A DNA stretch of 64,000 nt. It comes from Methylotenera versatilis 301 (lineage in GTDB: Bacteria; Pseudomonadota; Gammaproteobacteria; Burkholderiales; Methylophilaceae). Location of the stretch: positions 310,001 through 374,000 of the forward strand of contig NC_014207.1 of NCBI RefSeq assembly GCF_000093025.1, in the 5' to 3' direction. The notes under the pieces were generated by a model that ran no database searches, was not told the DNA's origin, and was given only the letters and a program-made list of their open reading frames with translations. Below, piece by piece: positions 56,934-64,000 of the stretch (the stretch's first letter is position 1; each line of letters begins with the position of its first letter). The translations under genes were made by a program, and so were the position numbers.

Positions 56934-59900
56934 TTGAAAGCTCTATTAGACTTATTTAAACAGGTAACGCAAGAAGAAGAGTTCGATGCTATTAAGATTG
57001 CACTCGCTTCACCTGAAAAAATCCGTTCATGGTCATATGGCGAAGTTAAAAAGCCAGAAACTATCAACTACCGTACATTCAAGCCTGAGCGTGATGGCTT
57101 GTTCTGTGCAAAAATCTTTGGCCCGATAAAAGACTACGAGTGTCTATGCGGTAAATATAAACGTCTAAAACATCGCGGCGTTATCTGCGAAAAATGTGGT
57201 GTTGAAGTTACTTTATCTAAAGTGCGTCGTGAGCGTATGGGTCACATTGATCTAGCCTCACCAGTAGCACACATTTGGTTCTTGAAATCACTACCAAGCC
57301 GTTTAGGTATGGTATTAGATATCGCTTTACGTGATATTGAACGCGTATTGTATTTCGAAGCATTCATCGTGGTTGATCCTGGCATGACGCCGCTTACACG
57401 CGGTCAGTTATTGACTGAAGATGACTACTTGGCAAAAGTTGAAGAATACGGCGACGAATTCAATGCTGTTATGGGTGCTGAAGCGGTGCGTGAGTTATTA
57501 CGCACGATGGACATTGAGCGTGAAGTGACACAATTACGCCAAGACTTAGGCGCAACAGGCTCTGAAGCAAAAATCAAGAAAATTGCTAAACGCTTAAAAG
57601 TGTTAGAAGCATTCCAAAAATCTGGCATTAAACCAGAGTGGATGATTCTTGAAATCTTACCAGTATTGCCACCAGAATTACGTCCATTGGTACCATTGGA
57701 TGGCGGTCGTTTTGCGACTTCAGATTTGAACGACTTATATCGTCGCGTGATTAACCGTAACAACCGTTTAAAACGCTTGTTAGAGTTAAAAGCACCTGAA
57801 ATTATCGTACGTAATGAAAAGCGTATGTTGCAAGAAGCTGTGGACTCACTATTGGATAACGGTCGTCGCGGTAAAGTGATGACTGGTGCTAACAAGCGCC
57901 CATTGAAATCATTAGCTGATATGATTAAAGGTAAAGGCGGTCGTTTCCGTCAGAACTTGTTGGGTAAACGTGTGGATTACTCAGGTCGTTCAGTGATTGT
58001 GGTTGGTCCGCAACTGAAATTGCACCAATGTGGTTTGCCTAAGAAAATGGCTTTGGAATTGTTCAAACCATTCATTTTCCATAAATTGGAAGTGTTAGGT
58101 ATTGCAACAACGATTAAAGCAGCGAAGAAAAAAGTTGAAGAAGAAGGACCAGAAGTTTGGGATATTCTCGAGGATGTAATCCGCGAGCATCCAGTTTTAC
58201 TTAACCGTGCGCCAACATTGCACCGTTTAGGTATTCAAGCTTTTGAACCTATCTTGATCGAAGGTAAAGCAATCCAATTGCACCCATTAGTTTGTGCGGC
58301 ATTCAACGCCGACTTCGATGGTGACCAAATGGCTGTTCACGTTCCATTGTCGCTAGAAGCGCAAATGGAAGCACGTACTTTGATGTTGGCTTCTAACAAC
58401 GTATTGTCTCCAGCAAACGGTGAGCCAATTATCGTTCCATCACAAGATATCGTGTTGGGTCTTTACTACATGACGCGTGAAAGAGTAGCCGCTCGCGGTG
58501 AAGGCATGCGTTTTGCCGATGTTAAAGAAGTGCAACGTGTATTTGACCAAGGTTTGATTGATATTCACGCGAAAATTACCGTGCGTATTAAAGAGTACGA
58601 GTTAGATTTAGACGGTGTTAAAACTGAAAAAACTAACCGCTATGAAACTACTGTTGGCCGTGCATTATTGTCACAAATTCTGCCAGCTGGTTTAGCTTAT
58701 AGTAACCTTGATAAAGCATTGAAAAAGAAAGAAATCTCTAAGTTAATCAATGCTTCATTCCGTAAAGTAGGCATCCGCGAAACAGTTATTTTTGCTGATA
58801 AACTAAAAGACGCAGGTTACTCATACGCAACTAAAGCTGGTATTTCTATTAGTATTAACGATATGTTAGTACCAAAAGAAAAAGGTGCGTTGATTGCTTC
58901 AGCAGAGTCAGAAGTGAAAGAGATTGAAGATCAGTATGTTTCAGGCTTGGTAACACAAGGTGAGCGTTACAATAAAGTAGTGGATATCTGGGGTCGTGCA
59001 AGTGATAAAGTTGCTGATGCCATGATGAAGCAACTTAAAGAAGAAGATGTATTAGACGCTGGTGGTAAGCAAATTAAAGACAAAGCAGGTAAAGTGCTAC
59101 GTCAAGAATCATTTAATGCTATTTATATGATGGCCGACTCAGGTGCGCGTGGTTCTGCAGCTCAGATTCGTCAGTTAGCTGGTATGCGCGGCCTGATGGC
59201 GAAACCAGATGGTTCTATTATTGAAACGCCGATTAAAGCGAACTTCCGTGATGGTCTAAACGTATTGCAATACTTTATTTCAACCCACGGTGCTCGTAAA
59301 GGTCTAGCCGATACTGCGTTGAAAACAGCGAACTCTGGTTACTTAACACGTCGTCTAGTGGATGTAACACAAGATTTAGTCGTGACTGAAATTGACTGTG
59401 GTACAAGTGATGGTTTGGTAACTAAAGCCTTGGTAAAAGGCGGTGAAGTGATTGAGCCGTTGCACGATCGTATTTTAGGTCGTACGGCTGCACTTGATGT
59501 GGTTAACCCAGAAACGCAAGAAGTGATTTACCCAGCTGGTACATTATTGGGTGAAGATGAAGTTGAGCATCTTGATGCGCTTGGTATTGATGAAGTGAAA
59601 GTGCGTACTGCGCTTACCTGTGATACACGCTATGGTATCTGTGCTAAATGTTATGGACGTGACCTAGGTCGTGGTAAATTAATTAGCATGGGTGAGGCTG
59701 TGGGTGTGATCGCGGCGCAATCAATTGGTGAGCCTGGTACACAGTTGACCATGCGTACATTCCACATTGGTGGTGCGGCTTCACGTGCGGCTTCAGTGTC
59801 GCAAGTTGAAGGTAAGTCTAACGGTGTATTGAACTTCACTTCTACGATGCGTTACGTAACGAATGCGCGTAATGAGCAAGTGGTGATTTCACGTAATGGT

Positions 59901-61178
59901 GAAGTGATCATTGCTGATGAAAACGGTCGTGAGCGTGAGCGTCATAAAGTGCCATACGGTGCAACATTGCAAATTACTGATGGTAAAACAGTAAAAGCGG
60001 GTCAAGCGATCGCAACATGGGATCCACATACCCGTCCAATTATTACTGAGTACGCGGGTCAAATTAAATTTGAAAACGTGGAAGAAGGTATTACCGTTGC
60101 TAAGCAAATTGATGATGTGACTGGTTTGTCATCATTGGTGGTGATCGATCCTAAACAGCGTGCTGGCCAAACTAAAGGCCTACGTCCACAAGTTAAATTG
60201 TTGGATGTTAACGGTGTTGAAGTGAAAATTACTGGTAGTGAGCAGTCAGTGAATACTACATTCCAGTTGGGTTGTATTATTACTGTTAAAGATGGTCAAG
60301 AAGTAGGCGTTGGTGAAGTGATCGCGCGTATTCCACAAGAGTCATCTAAAACACGTGATATTACCGGGGGTCTTCCACGCGTAGCTGAGTTGTTTGAAGC
60401 GCGTTCACCAAAAGATGCAGGTATGTTAGCTGAAGTGACGGGTACTGTTTCATTCGGTAAAGATACTAAAGGTAAGCAACGTTTAGTGATTACTGATTTA
60501 GATGGCATCACCAGTGAGTTCTTGATTCCTAAAGATAAACACGTAACGGCACATGATGGCCAAGTGGTGACTAAGGGTGAGAGCATTGTTGATGGTCCAG
60601 CTGAGCCGCAAGATATTCTGCGTTTACAAGGCCGCGAAGCATTAGCACGTTATATCATCGACGAAGTGCAAGACGTTTATCGTTTGCAAGGTGTGAAGAT
60701 TAATGACAAACATATTGAAGTGATTGTGCGCCAAATGTTACGCCGTGTACGCGTGACAGATGCAGGTGATACGAACTTCATTATGGGCGAGCAAGTAGAG
60801 CGCGCAGATTTGTTGCTAGAAAATGAACGCGTGATTCCATTAAATCTTCGTCCAGCTGAATTTGAATATGTATTGCTAGGTATCACTAAAGCATCATTAT
60901 CAACAGATTCATTTATCTCTGCGGCTTCGTTCCAAGAAACAACGCGTGTGCTAACTGAAGCGGCTATTTTAGGTAAACGTGATGAATTGCGTGGCTTGAA
61001 AGAAAACGTCATTGTTGGACGCTTGATTCCAGCAGGTACAGGCTTGGCATATCATGATGCGCGTAAGCGTGCCGCGGCTGCAGGCAGTGCTCCAGCGAAA
61101 GAAATTCCAGCTGAAGCATTGTTTACAGAAGCTGAAGTTCCAGCAGTAGAAGTGGTAAGTGAAACGGCAGCAGAATAA
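56934..61178 (+). CDS. rpoC: RNA polymerase beta' subunit
   Basis: A 1414-residue beta' subunit. The N-terminal zinc site is [19 protein letters not shown], the catalytic magnesium loop is NADFDGDQM (Asp460, 462, 464), and the second zinc site is [17 protein letters not shown] short Ala/Glu-rich C-terminal tail follows KRAAAAG. The start is TTG 56934 with AAGGAGAA upstream. Confidence 0.98.
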   Translation: MKALLDLFKQVTQEEEFDAIKIALASPEKIRSWSYGEVKKPETINYRTFKPERDGLFCAKIFGPIKDYECLCGKYKRLKHRGVICEKCGVEVTLSKVRRERMGHIDLASPVAHIWFLKSLPSRLGMVLDIALRDIERVLYFEAFIVVDPGMTPLTRGQLLTEDDYLAKVEEYGDEFNAVMGAEAVRELLRTMDIEREVTQLRQDLGATGSEAKIKKIAKRLKVLEAFQKSGIKPEWMILEILPVLPPELRPLVPLDGGRFATSDLNDLYRRVINRNNRLKRLLELKAPEIIVRNEKRMLQEAVDSLLDNGRRGKVMTGANKRPLKSLADMIKGKGGRFRQNLLGKRVDYSGRSVIVVGPQLKLHQCGLPKKMALELFKPFIFHKLEVLGIATTIKAAKKKVEEEGPEVWDILEDVIREHPVLLNRAPTLHRLGIQAFEPILIEGKAIQLHPLVCAAFNADFDGDQMAVHVPLSLEAQMEARTLMLASNNVLSPANGEPIIVPSQDIVLGLYYMTRERVAARGEGMRFADVKEVQRVFDQGLIDIHAKITVRIKEYELDLDGVKTEKTNRYETTVGRALLSQILPAGLAYSNLDKALKKKEISKLINASFRKVGIRETVIFADKLKDAGYSYATKAGISISINDMLVPKEKGALIASAESEVKEIEDQYVSGLVTQGERYNKVVDIWGRASDKVADAMMKQLKEEDVLDAGGKQIKDKAGKVLRQESFNAIYMMADSGARGSAAQIRQLAGMRGLMAKPDGSIIETPIKANFRDGLNVLQYFISTHGARKGLADTALKTANSGYLTRRLVDVTQDLVVTEIDCGTSDGLVTKALVKGGEVIEPLHDRILGRTAALDVVNPETQEVIYPAGTLLGEDEVEHLDALGIDEVKVRTALTCDTRYGICAKCYGRDLGRGKLISMGEAVGVIAAQSIGEPGTQLTMRTFHIGGAASRAASVSQVEGKSNGVLNFTSTMRYVTNARNEQVVISRNGEVIIADENGRERERHKVPYGATLQITDGKTVKAGQAIATWDPHTRPIITEYAGQIKFENVEEGITVAKQIDDVTGLSSLVVIDPKQRAGQTKGLRPQVKLLDVNGVEVKITGSEQSVNTTFQLGCIITVKDGQEVGVGEVIARIPQESSKTRDITGGLPRVAELFEARSPKDAGMLAEVTGTVSFGKDTKGKQRLVITDLDGITSEFLIPKDKHVTAHDGQVVTKGESIVDGPAEPQDILRLQGREALARYIIDEVQDVYRLQGVKINDKHIEVIVRQMLRRVRVTDAGDTNFIMGEQVERADLLLENERVIPLNLRPAEFEYVLLGITKASLSTDSFISAASFQETTRVLTEAAILGKRDELRGLKENVIVGRLIPAGTGLAYHDARKRAAAAGSAPAKEIPAEALFTEAEVPAVEVVSETAAE

Positions 61179-61196
61179 AATCAAACAATTAAAGGC

Positions 61197-61225
61197 TTGA
61201 CAATAAAAGTCAGGCTAAATAGAAT
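61197..61225 (+). promoter_or_regulatory. Sigma-70 promoter for the str operon (rpsL-rpsG-fusA)
   Basis: TTGACA at 61197-61202 and TAGAAT at 61220-61225 are separated by exactly 17 bases. They lie 19 bases after the rpoC stop and 111 before rpsL. Confidence 0.8.
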
Positions 61226-61236
61226 GTTGGGTTTTT

Positions 61237-61285
61237 CAGGATAGCTAAATTGTCAGCGATGACATTGCTATCCTGATTTGTTTTG
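61237..61285 (+). promoter_or_regulatory. Leader hairpin upstream of rpsL
   Basis: Outer arms CAGGATAGC / GCTATCCTG and inner arms TGTCA / TGACA around GCGA form a two-part stem-loop, followed by ATTTGTTTTGC. It starts about 5 bases after the expected transcription start, so it may be a leader structure or an attenuator for the str operon, and may also stop rpoC read-through. Confidence 0.6.
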
Positions 61286-61335
61286 CAAAATTTTAAAAAG
61301 TAATATTTGAAGACATCAATTAGAGGTTATAGGCA

Positions 61336-61722
61336 ATGCCAACCATCAATCAGTTAATACGCAAACCACGCGCTAAAGTGGTCACAAAAAGTAAAGTGCC
61401 AGCACTTGAATCATGCCCACAAAAACGTGGTGTTTGTACACGTGTTTACACAACAACACCTAAAAAGCCTAACTCAGCTTTGCGTAAAGTTGCAAAAGTA
61501 CGTTTAACTAATGGCTACGAAGTGATTAGTTACATCGGTGGTGAAGGCCATAACTTGCAAGAGCATAGCGTGGTATTGCTACGCGGCGGTCGTGTAAAAG
61601 ATCTGCCGGGTGTGCGTTACCATATGGTGCGTGGTAGTTTGGATACGGCTGGTGTTAAAGACCGTAAACAATCACGTTCTAAATACGGTGCTAAACGTCC
61701 TAAAGCGGGTAAAGCAGCGTAA
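61336..61722 (+). CDS. rpsL: 30S ribosomal protein S12
   Basis: A 128-residue S12 of the decoding centre. [19 protein letters not shown] has Lys43/Lys44 and [13 protein letters not shown] has the second conserved Lys, both of the streptomycin-sensitive type. It starts at ATG 61336 with GAGGTTATAGG upstream. Confidence 0.97.
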   Translation: MPTINQLIRKPRAKVVTKSKVPALESCPQKRGVCTRVYTTTPKKPNSALRKVAKVRLTNGYEVISYIGGEGHNLQEHSVVLLRGGRVKDLPGVRYHMVRGSLDTAGVKDRKQSRSKYGAKRPKAGKAA

Positions 61723-61814
61723 TTTATTACGAGTAATGTAATGCATTTAAGCGGCTGAAACGCCTTGCTAATGTAGTTGCTAGCAAAAACTAATTTAATA
61801 GAATAGAGAAAATA

Positions 61815-62285
61815 ATGCCAAGACGTAGAGAAGTCCCCAAACGCAACATTCTTCCTGATCCAAAATTTGGAAGCCAAGAAGTGTCAAAATTTGTAAACGT
61901 ATTGATGACGGGTGGTAAAAAATCTGTTGCTGAGCGTATTTTATACGGTGCGTTTGACCAAATTGCAGCTAAAACAGGTAAAGATGCTTTGGAGGTATTT
62001 ACACTTGCATTAACAAACTTACGTCCATTAGTTGAAGTTAAGAGCCGTCGCGTCGGTGGTGCAAACTATCAAGTGCCGGTAGAAGTGCGTCCTAACCGTC
62101 GTAGTGCTTTGGCGATGCGTTGGATGCGCGATGCAGCGCGTAAACGTGGTGAGAAGTCAATGGGCTTGCGTTTAGCTGCTGAATTAACTGAAGCTTCTGA
62201 AGGTCGTGGTTCAGCAATGAAAAAACGTGAAGAAGTTCACCGTATGGCAGAAGCGAATAAAGCATTCTCACATTTCAGATTCTAA
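61815..62285 (+). CDS. rpsG: 30S ribosomal protein S7
   Basis: A 156-residue S7, which nucleates assembly of the 30S head. [31 protein letters not shown] and [11 protein letters not shown] are family marks. It lies 92 bases after rpsL; fusA follows after 97 bases. Confidence 0.97.
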   Translation: MPRRREVPKRNILPDPKFGSQEVSKFVNVLMTGGKKSVAERILYGAFDQIAAKTGKDALEVFTLALTNLRPLVEVKSRRVGGANYQVPVEVRPNRRSALAMRWMRDAARKRGEKSMGLRLAAELTEASEGRGSAMKKREEVHRMAEANKAFSHFRF

Positions 62286-62304
62286 TATTTGAATGTTGTT
62301 TGGT

Positions 62305-62328
62305 TGGCCTAAGTAAGTGCTTAGGCCA
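62305..62328 (+). repeat. Hairpin in the rpsG-fusA spacer
   Basis: Perfect 9-base arms TGGCCTAAG and CTTAGGCCA flank a 6-base loop (TAAGTG). No long T-run follows. It may be an internal processing or partial-termination site between rpsG and fusA. Confidence 0.6.
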
Positions 62329-62382
62329 TTTGCATCGCTCTTTAAGAATTTAAGCAATAATATTTAAGTAAAGGTAATAGCC

Positions 62383-64000
62383 GTGGCTCGTATAACCCCT
62401 ATTGAACGCTATCGTAACATTGGTATTTCTGCGCACATTGATGCAGGTAAGACTACAACGACTGAACGTATCTTGTTTTACACAGGCGTAAACCACAAAA
62501 TTGGTGAAGTGCACAATGGTGCTGCAACAATGGACTGGATGGAGCAAGAGCAGGAGCGCGGTATTACTATTACTTCAGCAGCAACTACTTGCTTCTGGAA
62601 GGGTATGGCTGGTCAATTTGATCAACACCGTATTAATATTATTGATACTCCAGGCCACGTTGACTTTACGATTGAAGTAGAGCGTTCAATGCGTGTGCTT
62701 GATGGTGCATGTATGGTGTATTGTGCTGTGGGTGGTGTTCAACCTCAGTCTGAAACAGTATGGCGCCAAGCAAATAAATACAAAGTGCCACGTTTAGCGT
62801 TCGTTAACAAAATGGACCGCGCTGGTGCTAACTTCTTTAAAGTGTACGATCAAATGCGTGCACGTCTAAAAGCGAATCCAATTCCTTTGCAAGTGCCAAT
62901 CGGTGCTGAAGATAAATTCGAAGGCGTTGTTGATCTTATTAAGATGAAAGCTATCTACTGGGACGATGCTTCACAAGGTATGAAGTTTGACTACCGTGAA
63001 ATTCCTGCAGACTTAAAAGCTGAATGTGATAAATGGCGTGAAAATATGGTGGAAGCGGCAGCGGAAGCTACAGAAGAGCTAATGAATAAATACCTTGAAG
63101 AAGGTGATTTGTCTGAAGCTGACATCATGGTTGGTTTGCGTATGCGTACTATTGCTTTTGAAATTGTGCCGATGGTATGTGGTTCAGCTTTCAAAAACAA
63201 AGGTGTTCAAGCGATGTTGGATAAAGTTGTTGAGTTGATGCCTGCTCCAACAGATATTCCGCCAACTAAAGCTGAAGATGGTGACGGTAATGAGATCCGT
63301 CTTAGAGCTTCTGATGATGAGAAATTCTCTGCATTAGCATTTAAAATTATGACTGATCCGTTCGTTGGTCAATTGATTTTCTTCCGCGTTTATTCTGGTG
63401 TAATTAACGCTGGTGATACTGTTTACAACCCAATTAAGGGTAAAAAAGAGCGTATCGGCCGTATCGTGCAAATGCATGCAAATACTCGTGAGCCTCTAAC
63501 TGAGGTTCGTGCAGGTGATATTGCTGCGGCTATTGGTTTGAAAGAAGCGACTACAGGTGACACGTTATGTAGCTTGAATGATGAGATCATCTTAGAGCGC
63601 ATGATATTCCCTGAGCCAGTGATTCACGTTGCTGTTGAGCCAAAAACAAAGGCTGACCAAGAAAAAATGGGTGTTGCTTTAAACCGTTTGGCGCAAGAAG
63701 ATCCGTCTTTCCGCGTTAAAACAGATGAAGAAACTAACCAAACGATTATTTCTGGTATGGGTGAGTTGCATCTTGAGATTCTAGTTGATCGTATGCGTCG
63801 TGAATTTAACGTTGAAGCAAACGTTGGTGCACCGCAAGTGGCTTACCGTGAAGCGATCAAGAAAAAGGTTGAAGTTGAAGGTAAATTCGTTAAGCAATCT
63901 GGTGGTAAAGGTCAATATGGTCACGTATGGCTAATTCTTGAGCCAAATGAGCCAGGTAAAGGTTTCGAGTTTATCGATCAAATTAAAGGCGGCACAGTTC
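62383..64000 (+). CDS. fusA: Elongation factor G (5' part, runs off window)
   Basis: The start is GTG 62383 ([22 protein letters not shown]) preceded by AAAGG; the frame is open to the window end (539 codons of about 700). GTPase motifs are [19 protein letters not shown] and NKMDRAGA; domain II and the start of domains III-IV are visible ([21 protein letters not shown]). It catalyses ribosomal translocation. Gene order rpsL-rpsG-fusA is the str operon. Confidence 0.97.
   Translation, partial: MARITPIERYRNIGISAHIDAGKTTTTERILFYTGVNHKIGEVHNGAATMDWMEQEQERGITITSAATTCFWKGMAGQFDQHRINIIDTPGHVDFTIEVERSMRVLDGACMVYCAVGGVQPQSETVWRQANKYKVPRLAFVNKMDRAGANFFKVYDQMRARLKANPIPLQVPIGAEDKFEGVVDLIKMKAIYWDDASQGMKFDYREIPADLKAECDKWRENMVEAAAEATEELMNKYLEEGDLSEADIMVGLRMRTIAFEIVPMVCGSAFKNKGVQAMLDKVVELMPAPTDIPPTKAEDGDGNEIRLRASDDEKFSALAFKIMTDPFVGQLIFFRVYSGVINAGDTVYNPIKGKKERIGRIVQMHANTREPLTEVRAGDIAAAIGLKEATTGDTLCSLNDEIILERMIFPEPVIHVAVEPKTKADQEKMGVALNRLAQEDPSFRVKTDEETNQTIISGMGELHLEILVDRMRREFNVEANVGAPQVAYREAIKKKVEVEGKFVKQSGGKGQYGHVWLILEPNEPGKGFEFIDQIKGGTV

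Overview
This window is a compact, gene-dense chromosome segment of an obligate or near-obligate methylotroph of the Betaproteobacteria, most likely Methylophilaceae (Methylotenera-like). This assignment rests on three things. The gene orders are betaproteobacterial: PP0621-pilS; sigma factor-DUF3619-DUF3106-RDD; mla-ABC-bolA-grxD-murA-his-tat; tRNA-tuf-trpT-secE-nusG-rpl-rpoBC-str. The base composition is fairly AT-rich. A gene for 3-hexulose-6-phosphate synthase, the formaldehyde-fixing enzyme of the ribulose monophosphate (RuMP) cycle, lies inside the histidine operon. I see no insertion sequences, prophage, CRISPR or other clear mobile DNA.

Region by region. 1-1.1 kb: 5' part of a PilS-type sensor kinase preceded by a PP0621-family protein (minus strand). 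1.2-3.2 kb: sigma factor with DUF3619, DUF3106 and RDD membrane proteins. 3.1-7.4 kb: lptG-lptF divergent from pepA-holC. 7.4-9.0 kb: a long coiled-coil protein with internal repeats. 9.0-14.4 kb: a lone gcvH, pbpG, topA and ttcA. 14.7-20.5 kb: GGDEF-EAL protein, pteridine-reductase-like SDR, MidA-family methyltransferase, trmB, engB. 20.7-24.2 kb: dihaem cytochrome c4, a histidine kinase with no partner, and a pilin-like gene behind a good sigma-54 promoter match. 24.3-31.4 kb: mlaFEDCB, a two-gene ABC exporter, bolA, grxD, murA. 31.4-39.7 kb: hisGDC-hps-hisBHAFIE-hinT. 39.7-46.1 kb: tatABC, a DegS-like protease, a Nif3-like protein and petABC (cytochrome bc1). 46.1-47.2 kb: sspAB. 47.2-64 kb: four tRNAs, tuf, tRNA-Trp, secE-nusG, rplKAJL, rpoBC, rpsL-rpsG and a truncated fusA.

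How it fits together. Much of the left and middle concerns the envelope: LPS export (LptFG), phospholipid trafficking (Mla), peptidoglycan precursor and remodelling (MurA, PbpG), Tat export next to Tat-type substrates (Rieske protein) and periplasmic proteolysis. The right third is the core transcription/translation block.

The most striking feature is the hexulose-phosphate synthase. Its complete catalytic barrel is followed, in one uninterrupted frame, by a predicted transmembrane helix and an Ala/Pro/Glu-rich tail, suggesting a membrane-tethered formaldehyde-fixing enzyme. Its gene has a strong terminator hairpin and long flanking spacers, so it appears to be a transcription unit of its own inside the his operon. 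Secondary points of interest are the repeat-containing coiled-coil protein, the sigma-54 pilin promoter, a KR (not RR) Tat motif on the Rieske protein and several perfect palindromes in leaders.
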